A DNA stretch of 5,215 bases, taken from the NCBI GenBank assembly GCA_033722075.1, contig JAWVZU010000263.1:1-5215 (forward strand). Direction: 5' to 3'. The DNA is from JAWVZU01 sp033722075. GTDB taxonomy: Bacteria; Pseudomonadota; Gammaproteobacteria; Xanthomonadales; SZUA-38. Positions within the stretch are counted from its first letter, which is position 1. Each line of letters begins with the position of its first letter. This document shows positions 1-5,215 of this stretch, one piece after another. A program made the position numbers and the translations under genes. The notes beneath the pieces are model-generated. The model searched no databases. It was given only the letters and a program-made list of their open reading frames with translations, and was not told where the DNA came from.

Positions 1-291
1 ATCTTTTCGCCGCCCGAGGTCCGCCCGGCGTCCCAACCGGTGAACTTCGTGGACGGAAGTGAACCGCCGACGCTGCTGATTCACGGCACGGATGACGATG
101 TGGCCTGGCCGCGGAACACCCGTCGCCTGGCCGCCCGCATCGAGGAAAACGGGGGGCGTGTGGAAACGCGCTATTTCGAGGGTATGGGCCATGCGCGGAC
201 GGTCATCGGCTTGTCGCCGACATTCGGGTTTATGGCGGCCGTCGTGCCGCGTATGCTCGCCTTCATGGAGGAAACGGAGAGCCTGCAGTGA
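1..291 (+). CDS. Alpha/beta hydrolase (esterase-like), C-terminal part only
   Basis: This is the last 96 codons of a gene that enters from the left; the frame is open from base 1, so the GTG at 40 is probably an internal valine and not the start. The segment carries the end of an alpha/beta hydrolase fold. The motif LLIHGTDDDVAWPRN has the typical HGxxD signature, and the second Asp of DDD (94-96) is the likely acid of the catalytic triad. The motif FEGMGHARTV supplies the probable catalytic His (190-192). The nucleophile Ser lies outside the window. The layout resembles BD-FAE/carboxylesterase-like hydrolases, in which the His is followed by a helix and a final helix near the C-terminus. The substrate cannot be told. 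Its stop codon overlaps the GTG start of thrA, so it is probably in the same operon. The superfamily is secure; the exact family is inference. Confidence 0.85.
   Translation: MFSPPEVRPASQPVNFVDGSEPPTLLIHGTDDDVAWPRNTRRLAARIEENGGRVETRYFEGMGHARTVIGLSPTFGFMAAVVPRMLAFMEETESLQ
276..281 (+). promoter_or_regulatory. Shine-Dalgarno sequence of thrA
   Basis: GGAGAG lies six bases before the GTG at 288, inside the last codons of the hydrolase gene. It supports the GTG start, which has no ATG competitor nearby and places the KFGGTS motif at residues 8-13, as expected for aspartokinases. Confidence 0.7.
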
Positions 292-2705
292 CTGATTGGG
301 TAGTGCACAAATTCGGTGGGACCAGCCTGAAGGATGCCGAGCGCATTGAACGGGCCGCCCGTTGCGTACTTGATTGGCCGGATCGCCGAGCGGTTGTCGT
401 ATCAGCTGTAGGCGGCGTGACGAACCGGCTGCTGGGCGCCCTGGAAGTGGCGGCCTCCGGTGCTGATACCCACGAAATCGTCAGCGGGCTGATCCGGGAC
501 CATCGCCGTATTGCCGAAGAACTGGGCGTGGATGCGCCCGAGCGGTTGGGCACGGACGAGCGCGACCTGACCGACCTGCTCCACGCCGTGCGGCTGGTCG
601 GGAGCGCCGATGCGGTGATTGCCGACCTGGTTGCCGGTTACGGGGAACGCTGGTCCGCCGCACTGTTTGCGGCGGTCATGACCCGGGAAGGCCATCCTGC
701 CAAGGCGATCGATGCGGGCGAAGTCATCGTAGCGAAGGACGGCGACATGGGCCCGATCATCGCCTGGGAAGAGAGCCGCGAACGACTGGAGAGGACGGTC
801 GGAGACTGGTCCGATGCCATCGTCGTGACCGGCTATGTGGCGCGCCATCCGGACGGTCGTCCGCGCACCCTGGGGCGCAACGGCAGCGATTTCTCTGCGG
901 CCATCGTCGGCAAGCTGCTGGATGCCCAGGCGGTTCGCATCTGGACCGACGTTCCGGGCATCATGAGCGCGGATCCGCGACTCGTTCCGGAGGCCCGGGT
1001 ACTGCAGACCCTGTCCTACGACGAGGCGCTGGAACTGGCCTATTTCGGGGCGGCCGTACTGCACCCTCAGACGCTGGCCCCGCTGATCGAAGCGAGAATC
1101 CCCCTGTGGATCGGCGATGCGTCGGACCCGAACGAGGACGGCACGCGGATCGGTCCCGAGAGCGAGCGGCGGTTTGCCATCAAGGGCATCACTGCCATCG
1201 AGAACATGGCCCTGATCACCCTCGAGGGCGCCGGTTTGATGGGGGTGCCCGGAACAGCCCGGCGCCTGTTCGGTTGCCTGGAGCGGGCCGGAATCTCGGT
1301 GGTCATGATCTCCCAGGCCTCGTCCGAGCATTCCATCTGCTGTGCGGTCCAGAAGGTCGCGATGGTCGAGGCAGTGGAGCGCATCGGCTCGGAGTTTGCG
1401 ACGGAATTGAACGCGGGGCTGGTGCAGGCGGTTCGCCAGGACGACGACGCTTCGGTCCTGGCAGTGGTGGGTGCCGCCATGGCCGGACAACCGGGTCTCG
1501 CGGCCAAGTTCTTTTCCTCGCTGGGGCGCTGCGGAATCAACGTGAAGGCGATTGCCCAGGGCGCGTCCGAACGCAATATCTCGGCGGTAGTCGCCAACGC
1601 GGATGCCGCCCGGGCCGTTCGCGCCGTCCACGCCGGGTTCTACCTGTCGCCCCAGACCGTATCGATCGGGCTCATCGGCGTCGGCAATGTCGGGCAGGCC
1701 CTGCTCAACCAGTTGCGGACCCAGATCCCGGTCCTTGCCGACACCCTGGATCTTCGCATCCGGGCTGTGGCGAACTCGAGGACCATGGAGCTGGGAGAGG
1801 ACGTGGCCTTCGACGACGAAGCAAAGCGCGTACCCCTGGATCTGGAAGCCCTGGCCGAACACGTTTCCGAAGAGCACCTCCCGCACACGGTCATGATCGA
1901 TTGCACCGCAGATGACTCGGTCGCCGCACTGCACCCGGCATGGTTGCAGCGGGGGATGCACGTGGTCACCCCGAACAAGAAGGGCGTCGCAGACAGTCTC
2001 GAGCGCTACCAGGCGATCCGCCAGGCCATGCGCGATGCAGCGGTACGCTATGGCGGAGAAGCAACCGTAGGGGCCGGGCTGCCGATCATCCATACGCTGC
2101 GCGACCTCTTGGACACGGGCGATCGGGTCATCGAGATCGAGGGCATGCTGTCCGGAACGCTGGCCTACCTGTTTGCCACCTATGACGGTAGCGGTTCTTT
2201 TGCCGAGCTGGTGCGCGAGGCCTGGAAGTCCGGGTACACGGAACCCGATCCGCGGGATGACCTGAGCGGTCTGGATGTCGCCCGCAAGCTGGTCATCCTG
2301 GCCCGCGAGATGGGGCTTGAGATCGAGGTGGCCGACGTTGCCGTCGAAAGCCTGCTGATCGACGGGTCCGGCGAAGGCGATGCCGAGGCATTTCTGGAGC
2401 ACTATCGGCAGGTGGATGCTTCCATGGCCGAGCGCTTCGAAAAGGCGCGGGCCGAGGGAGGCGTTCTTCGCTTCGTGGCCCGGCTGGACGCCCACGGAAC
2501 CGCCAGCGTTGGGCTCAAGACGGTTCCCGGCGACCATCCCTTCGCCATGGCCCAGTCCACCGACAACGTGGTGCGCTTTCGCACCCGGCGCTACGATGCG
2601 AACCCGCTGGTGGTGCAGGGCCCGGGGGCGGGCCCCGAAGTGACAGCTGCGGGCGTGTTCGGCGACCTGCTCCGCGTGTGCTCGGCACTCGGGGGCCACC
2701 GATGA
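288..2705 (+). CDS. thrA: Bifunctional aspartokinase I / homoserine dehydrogenase I
   Basis: This cytoplasmic enzyme phosphorylates aspartate and later reduces aspartate semialdehyde to homoserine, the first and third steps toward threonine. It has 805 residues, close to E. coli ThrA (820) and MetL (810). The aspartokinase domain (about 1-290) shows KFGGTS (8-13), GYGERWSA (117-124), GRNGSDFSA (197-204) and WTDVPGI (219-225). Two ACT-type regulatory segments follow (about 308-380 and 390-455), with ISQASSEHS and IAQGASERNIS. The homoserine dehydrogenase part (about 458-805) has the NAD(P)-binding GVGNVG (464-469), TPNKKG (561-566), GGEATVGAGLP (589-599), LSGTLAYLF (621-629), and D658, D663 and K667 in DLSGLDVARK, matching catalytic positions of yeast homoserine dehydrogenase. 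The GTG start overlaps the hydrolase stop (GTGA), and the stop overlaps the thrC start (ATGA). The adjacent thrC favours thrA over metL. Threonine feedback through the ACT domains is expected from the family but not shown by sequence alone. Confidence 0.95.
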   Translation: MTDWVVHKFGGTSLKDAERIERAARCVLDWPDRRAVVVSAVGGVTNRLLGALEVAASGADTHEIVSGLIRDHRRIAEELGVDAPERLGTDERDLTDLLHAVRLVGSADAVIADLVAGYGERWSAALFAAVMTREGHPAKAIDAGEVIVAKDGDMGPIIAWEESRERLERTVGDWSDAIVVTGYVARHPDGRPRTLGRNGSDFSAAIVGKLLDAQAVRIWTDVPGIMSADPRLVPEARVLQTLSYDEALELAYFGAAVLHPQTLAPLIEARIPLWIGDASDPNEDGTRIGPESERRFAIKGITAIENMALITLEGAGLMGVPGTARRLFGCLERAGISVVMISQASSEHSICCAVQKVAMVEAVERIGSEFATELNAGLVQAVRQDDDASVLAVVGAAMAGQPGLAAKFFSSLGRCGINVKAIAQGASERNISAVVANADAARAVRAVHAGFYLSPQTVSIGLIGVGNVGQALLNQLRTQIPVLADTLDLRIRAVANSRTMELGEDVAFDDEAKRVPLDLEALAEHVSEEHLPHTVMIDCTADDSVAALHPAWLQRGMHVVTPNKKGVADSLERYQAIRQAMRDAAVRYGGEATVGAGLPIIHTLRDLLDTGDRVIEIEGMLSGTLAYLFATYDGSGSFAELVREAWKSGYTEPDPRDDLSGLDVARKLVILAREMGLEIEVADVAVESLLIDGSGEGDAEAFLEHYRQVDASMAERFEKARAEGGVLRFVARLDAHGTASVGLKTVPGDHPFAMAQSTDNVVRFRTRRYDANPLVVQGPGAGPEVTAAGVFGDLLRVCSALGGHR

Positions 2706-3994
2706 AATTTCGTTCGACCCGAGGGGGCGACGAAGTCGGGCTTGAGGTTGTGCTGCGTCGCGGTCTCGCGCCTGACGGTGGCCTGTATGTCCCGACCGAA
2801 CTGCCGCGCTTCGATCCGGCGGATTTCGATGACCTCTCCCCCCCAGCCGTTGCGGAGACCCTGCTCGGACCGTTCTTTGCGGGGAGTTCGCTGGAAGGAA
2901 CACTCACCGAAGCCTGTCGCAAGGCTACCGGCTTTCCGATCCCGGCGGAACCGCTGGACGAGCGGGCCTGGGTGCTGGAGCTGTTCCACGGGCCGACCTG
3001 TGCCTTCAAGGACGTCGGGGCGCAGTTCCTCGCCTGCTGCCTGGATGCCCTGAGCGAGGCCACGGCGCCTCCACTGGTGTTGACCGCGACGTCCGGGGAC
3101 ACTGGTGCTGCAGTTGCAGCCGCCATCGACAGGGTCGAGACTGCCCGCGCGGCGGTGTTGTTTCCGACGGGCGGTGTCTCGGACCGTCAGCGTCATCAAC
3201 TCACCTGCTGGGGCGAGCGGATCGCGAGTTTCGCCGTGGACGGTTCGTTCGACGATTGCCAGGCCATGGTCAAGCAGGCTTTCCTGGACGCCGACCTGCA
3301 GAGTGAACTGCACCTGACCTCGGCCAATAGCATCAGCCTGGGTCGGCTGCTCCCCCAGATGACCTACTATGCGACCACGGCGCTGCGCCTCGAACGCGAA
3401 GGCATGGGCCGCCCCGGATTCATCATCCCGACGGGAAATCTGGGCAATGCGCTGGCCTGCGTATGGGCCCGCGCCATGGGGCTGCCCATCGGATCGATCG
3501 TGCTGGCGACCAACGCCAACCAGACCATTCCCGATTACCTCGACACCGGTGAATGGCGCCCGCGAGGTTCCGTTGCCACCCTGGCGTCAGCCATGGACGT
3601 GGGCGACCCGAGCAACATGGAGCGGCTTCGCCACCTCTTTCCGACGCCGGGAAATCTGGCCCTGGAGGTCAGCGCCGCCAGCGTCGATGATGCGCAGATC
3701 CGAAGCGCGATCCGCGCCTGTCACGAGGCGCATGGGCGAGTGATCTGCCCGCACACGGCAACGGCCTATCATGTCTGGTCCGGTCTGGCCAAACCCGCCC
3801 GCGAGCAACCCTGGGTTCTCGTGGCCACGGCCCACCCGGCCAAGTTCGAGCAGATCGTCGAGCCGATCATCGGCGAGGCGGTGCCGGTGCCGCCGGAGTT
3901 GCAGGCACTGCTGGACCGCCCGACCCGCGAGGCACCGCTGGAGCCCTCGCTGGACGCACTCGCCGCGGCGCTGCGGGAGCGCCTCGCCGACTAG
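2702..3994 (+). CDS. thrC: Threonine synthase
   Basis: This PLP-dependent cytoplasmic enzyme converts O-phospho-L-homoserine to threonine and phosphate. The product has 430 residues, close to E. coli ThrC (428). The ATG at 2702 was chosen because it overlaps the thrA stop (ATGA), and MKFRSTRGG is a typical start for xanthomonad-like ThrC; an in-frame GTG at 2678 would add eight unlikely residues. A weak GGGGG (2691-2695) precedes it, so translational coupling to thrA is probable. Visible motifs are GLAPDGGLYVP (21-31), HGPTCAFKD with the Schiff-base lysine K103, SGDTG (131-135), NSISLGRLLPQ (209-219) and the PLP phosphate-binding loop PTGNLGN (243-249). The segment FPTGGVSDRQ (154-163) lacks the basic residue I remember at position 156 (FP-R/K-G) in homologues. 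The last 46 codons are repeated downstream at 4947-5084. No thrB lies between thrA and thrC, so the substrate must come from a homoserine kinase encoded elsewhere. Confidence 0.95.
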   Translation: MKFRSTRGGDEVGLEVVLRRGLAPDGGLYVPTELPRFDPADFDDLSPPAVAETLLGPFFAGSSLEGTLTEACRKATGFPIPAEPLDERAWVLELFHGPTCAFKDVGAQFLACCLDALSEATAPPLVLTATSGDTGAAVAAAIDRVETARAAVLFPTGGVSDRQRHQLTCWGERIASFAVDGSFDDCQAMVKQAFLDADLQSELHLTSANSISLGRLLPQMTYYATTALRLEREGMGRPGFIIPTGNLGNALACVWARAMGLPIGSIVLATNANQTIPDYLDTGEWRPRGSVATLASAMDVGDPSNMERLRHLFPTPGNLALEVSAASVDDAQIRSAIRACHEAHGRVICPHTATAYHVWSGLAKPAREQPWVLVATAHPAKFEQIVEPIIGEAVPVPPELQALLDRPTREAPLEPSLDALAAALRERLAD

Positions 3995-4007
3995 CGGCGG
4001 AAGCAGC
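3854..4007 (+). repeat. Direct repeat, copy A: 3' end of thrC plus 13 bases
   Basis: This copy covers the last 46 codons of thrC (from IVEPIIGEA), the TAG stop and 13 bases beyond it. It aligns without gaps to 4947-5100 with 120 of 154 bases identical by hand count. The twelve bases after the first post-stop base, GGCGGAAGCAGC (3996-4007), are identical in both copies. Recognisable similarity fades after 4007. Confidence 0.9.
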
Positions 4008-4014
4008 TCCTATC

Positions 4015-4030
4015 GGACCGCAGCAGGTCC
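4015..4030. repeat. Small inverted repeat after thrC
   Basis: GGACC (4015-4019) and GGTCC (4026-4030) form a perfect five-base stem with the loop GCAGCA. Only a short TGTTC follows, so it is a poor intrinsic terminator. The GGAAGCAGCTCCTATCGG just before it reads on the reverse strand as a TAGGAGCTGCTTCC-like string. This resembles the short intergenic repeats (TAGGAGCGGCTTC-type) I know from xanthomonads, which is an impression and not a match I can confirm. Confidence 0.35.
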
Positions 4031-4094
4031 TGTTCAAACCTTCGAGGGCGGTACGGCGTCCAAAGGGCTGTTCTGCAACAAATATGCATCATTC

Positions 4095-4907
4095 ATGAAG
4101 TCGTTTTCTTCGAAAATCTCGCGTTGGTCGTATCTGTTTCTGGTCGTGGTGGCAATCTCCGTGTTCGCCGGGGAGCTGCCCAAGGGGAAGGTCATGCTGA
4201 TTGGCGTGTTCCATTTCAAGAACCCGGGGCTTGACGTAGTGAAGTCGGACGTGATCGACGTCATGACACCCGAGAACCAGGCCTACCTGGAGGCACTCTC
4301 GGACCGGATCGCCGAGTTCAAACCGACTGCCGTGCTGCTGGAGTACGACCGAAAGAACGATGCGATCGTCAACGAACGCTACCAACAGTACCTGGCAGGC
4401 GACTATGAGCTGGGCGTCAACGAGATCTACCAGCTCGGGTTCCGGATCGCGAAGAAGGCTGGCCTGGATCGAGTACATGGCTTCGACGAAGGCGAGGTAC
4501 ATTGGAATGCGGAGCCGCTCTTCGAACAGCTCGAGAAAAACTATCCGGAACGAAAGGCCGAACTCGACGGCCTGATCGAGAGCCTCGGCGAGGAAAGAGC
4601 CCAGATGCATCGCACCCTTTCCCTGGCCGAAGTGCTGAGAAAGCAGAACGAAGCCGAGGCGGACCGCAAGAACAAGGGCCTCTACCTGATGACCAACGAC
4701 ATCGGGGCCGGGGAAGGCTTCGAAGGGGCGGACGCCAGCGCCAGCTGGTGGCACCGCAATTTCCGAATGTATTCGCACATCCAGAAACATGCCGGTCCCG
4801 GTGAGCGCGTCGTCGCCATCGCTGGACAAGGGCACACGGCGATCCTGAAGGACCTGTTGGCTGACGATCCCGACCGGGTCGGGGCCGACGTCTACGAACT
4901 GTTCTAG
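4095..4907 (+). CDS. Secreted DUF5694-type protein, TraB/GumN/TIKI-like
   Basis: The product has 270 residues. The N-terminus is a likely Sec signal peptide: basic residues K2, K7 and R10, a hydrophobic core (YLFLVVVAISVF, 13-24) and probable cleavage after A25 (SVFA-GE), so the protein should reach the periplasm or beyond. The mature part begins with VMLIGVFHFKNPGLDVV (33-49), continues with LLEY (81-84), GVNEIYQLGFR (107-117) and WWHRNFRMYSHIQ (218-230), and ends near GQGHTAILKDLL (244-255). This order fits my memory of the DUF5694 family. The two GxxH motifs (H40, H247) and E83 recall the putative metal-binding hydrolase core of TraB/GumN/TIKI proteins; that link is inference and no substrate is known. 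A charged, probably helical stretch lies at about 141-195. The ATG at 4095 is the only good in-frame start, although no clear Shine-Dalgarno sequence precedes it. By eye its base composition is less GC-rich than thrA. It is bracketed by thrC-tail repeats, which suggests insertion. Confidence 0.85.
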   Translation: MKSFSSKISRWSYLFLVVVAISVFAGELPKGKVMLIGVFHFKNPGLDVVKSDVIDVMTPENQAYLEALSDRIAEFKPTAVLLEYDRKNDAIVNERYQQYLAGDYELGVNEIYQLGFRIAKKAGLDRVHGFDEGEVHWNAEPLFEQLEKNYPERKAELDGLIESLGEERAQMHRTLSLAEVLRKQNEAEADRKNKGLYLMTNDIGAGEGFEGADASASWWHRNFRMYSHIQKHAGPGERVVAIAGQGHTAILKDLLADDPDRVGADVYELF

Positions 4908-4912
4908 TGCCG

Positions 4913-4941
4913 TGTCTCAGAATAGCATCTGATTCTGGACA
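4913..4941. repeat. Bulged palindrome between the DUF5694 gene and the thrC remnant
   Basis: TGTC-T-CAGAAT (4913-4923) is complementary to ATTCTG-GACA (4932-4941), giving ten base pairs with one bulged T (4917) and an eight-base loop, AGCATCTG. It starts five bases after the DUF5694 stop and ends two bases before the remnant reading frame. No T-tract follows, so it is not a standard intrinsic terminator. It may act as an mRNA 3' hairpin, or be a scar or terminal repeat of a lost mobile element. Confidence 0.6.
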
Positions 4942-4943
4942 GG

Positions 4944-5087
4944 CTAATCATCGAGCCCATCATCGGGGAGGGCATGCCGGTGCCGGCGGAGTTGCAGGCC
5001 TTGCTGGATCGTCCGACCTGTGAGACGCGGCTGAAACCGACGCTGGATGCACTTGCCGATGCGCTGCATCGGTGCTTTGGCCACTAG
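4944..5087 (+). pseudogene. thrC remnant, C-terminal 46-47 codons
   Basis: The frame reads LIIEPIIGEGMPVPAELQAL and continues through LDRPTCE and LDALADALH to a TAG at 5085-5087. It matches the last 46 residues of the intact ThrC at 30 positions without a gap, with both stops at the same place. The frame is closed upstream by a TAG at 4923-4925, so the catalytic part of the gene is missing. An ATG at 4974 could only encode a short peptide, and no ribosome-binding site is evident. Against the intact copy, the differences fall 12, 6 and 15 at codon positions 1, 2 and 3. The first 24 codons differ mostly by silent or mild changes and the last dozen are looser. This looks like divergence between functional alleles and not decay since a recent duplication. 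I infer that it is the tail of an older or foreign thrC. Confidence 0.88.
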
Positions 5088-5100
5088 AGGCGGAAGCAGC
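4947..5100 (+). repeat. Direct repeat, copy B: thrC tail plus 13 bases
   Basis: This is the partner of 3854-4007. Homology begins abruptly at the codons for IIEPIIGE, directly after the palindrome, and runs through the stop to the shared GGCGGAAGCAGC at 5089-5100. Together the two copies flank the DUF5694 gene. Confidence 0.9.
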
Positions 5101-5166
5101 CTCCCGGCTGGCGGAACTTGTAAAATCTCTTCGTCTGGCTTGCAATGACCGCCTCCAGCCAGGGAG
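5101..5166. repeat. Long-range imperfect inverted repeat around the last gene start
   Basis: CTCCCGGCTGGCGG (5101-5114) can pair with CCGCC-TCC-AGCC-A-GGGAG (5149-5166), giving 14 base pairs with bulges of three and one bases. The 34-base loop holds the candidate -10 box and the ATG at 5145. In a read-through transcript the fold would place the start codon right beside the stem; a transcript starting near 5133 would lack the left arm. In GC-rich DNA this may be chance. Confidence 0.35.
5121..5126 (+). promoter_or_regulatory. Candidate -10 box for the last gene
   Basis: TAAAAT matches the sigma-70 -10 consensus at five of six bases and is preceded by TG (TTGTAAAAT). No good -35 box is seen 16-18 bases upstream. 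Transcription would begin near 5133, leaving a leader of about a dozen bases and no Shine-Dalgarno sequence. Confidence 0.4.
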
Positions 5167-5215
5167 TGCTCTTTTTGAACCTGACCACGCCGGCACTACT
5201 GTTTCCCGCGATCTC
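5145..5215 (+). CDS. N-terminus of a probable membrane protein, possibly DUF2721
   Basis: The ATG at 5145 opens a frame that runs off the right edge. It reads MTASSQGVLFLN followed by LTTPALLFPAIS, a hydrophobic stretch that looks like the start of a membrane segment. The LTTPALLFPAIS string resembles the N-terminal part of DUF2721 membrane proteins as I remember them, but 23 complete codons are too few for a firm family call. A stop codon lies in frame at 5121-5123, so the ATG is the earliest ATG start; a GTG at 5166 is the alternative. No Shine-Dalgarno sequence is visible. It follows the thrC remnant and so probably marks the original gene downstream of an older thrC. Confidence 0.55.
   Translation, partial: MTASSQGVLFLNLTTPALLFPAI

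Noticed and set aside
2678..2701. Earlier GTG start for thrC at 2678
   Set aside because: It would add MLGTRGPP before the conserved MKFRSTRGG start and deepen the overlap with thrA. The ATG in the ATGA overlap is the more usual arrangement.
402..2903. Very long open frame (over 800 codons) on the minus strand opposite thrA and the start of thrC
   Set aside because: It is the mirror of GC-rich codon bias in thrA. Its translation has no recognisable domain, is rich in Gly, Arg, His and Gln, and spans the thrA-thrC junction, whereas the plus strand has full family motifs.
3985..3999. Hairpin CGCCG-ACTAG-CGGCG across the thrC stop as an intrinsic terminator
   Set aside because: The stem is only five pairs, it lies partly in the coding region and has no T-tract. 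The remnant copy does not preserve the pairing (GGCCAC-TAG-AGGCGG).
3771..4094. Upstream extension of the DUF5694 frame through the end of thrC
   Set aside because: The extension is out of frame with thrC, is rich in Ser, Arg and Pro as expected of a shadow, and would bury the clear signal peptide that starts at 4095.
4089..4835. Open frame of 248 codons on the minus strand opposite the DUF5694 gene
   Set aside because: It lies almost wholly inside the DUF5694 gene, has no recognisable motif and depends on the codon use of the plus-strand gene, which has a signal peptide and family motifs.
4960..5196. Open frame of 78 codons on the minus strand over the thrC remnant
   Set aside because: It runs opposite the remnant and the start of the last gene, has low-complexity Ala/Ser/Arg content, and the plus-strand homology to ThrC explains this stretch better.

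Overview
This window looks like a high-GC gammaproteobacterial chromosome, most plausibly Lysobacterales (Xanthomonadales) or a relative. That rests on GC-rich codon use, a fused aspartokinase-homoserine dehydrogenase, and a ThrC whose N-terminus (MKFRSTRGG, GLAPDGGLYVP) resembles xanthomonad ThrC. The taxonomic call is inference from remembered family patterns. All genes recognised are on the + strand.

Layout: the 3' end of an alpha/beta hydrolase gene (1-291) overlaps by 4 bases the start of thrA (288-2705, bifunctional aspartokinase I/homoserine dehydrogenase I). thrA overlaps by 4 bases thrC (2702-3994, threonine synthase). The three genes appear to form one translationally coupled unit. 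ThrA carries out the first and third steps from aspartate to threonine and ThrC the last. The homoserine kinase gene thrB, which often sits between thrA and thrC, is absent here, and there is no room for a thr attenuator leader directly before thrA. After a gap of 100 bases comes an unrelated gene (4095-4907) for a secreted DUF5694-type protein with TraB/GumN/TIKI-like GxxH motifs.

The most interesting structure is not a catalogued feature. Downstream of the DUF5694 gene, 4947-5100 is a second, diverged copy of the last 46 codons of thrC, its stop codon and 13 bases beyond it. It matches 3854-4007 without a gap at 120 of 154 bases by my hand count. The DUF5694 gene is therefore bracketed by direct repeats made of a living thrC 3' end and a thrC tail remnant. 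A bulged palindrome (4913-4941) lies just before the remnant. This suggests insertion or allele replacement at the thrC 3' end. The differences between the copies look like those between two functional genes, so the remnant may be the scar of an older thrC.

The window ends in the first 71 bases of a probable membrane protein gene (5145 onward, possibly DUF2721), with a candidate -10 box just upstream. No tRNA, rRNA, CRISPR array, transposase gene or recognisable riboswitch was seen.
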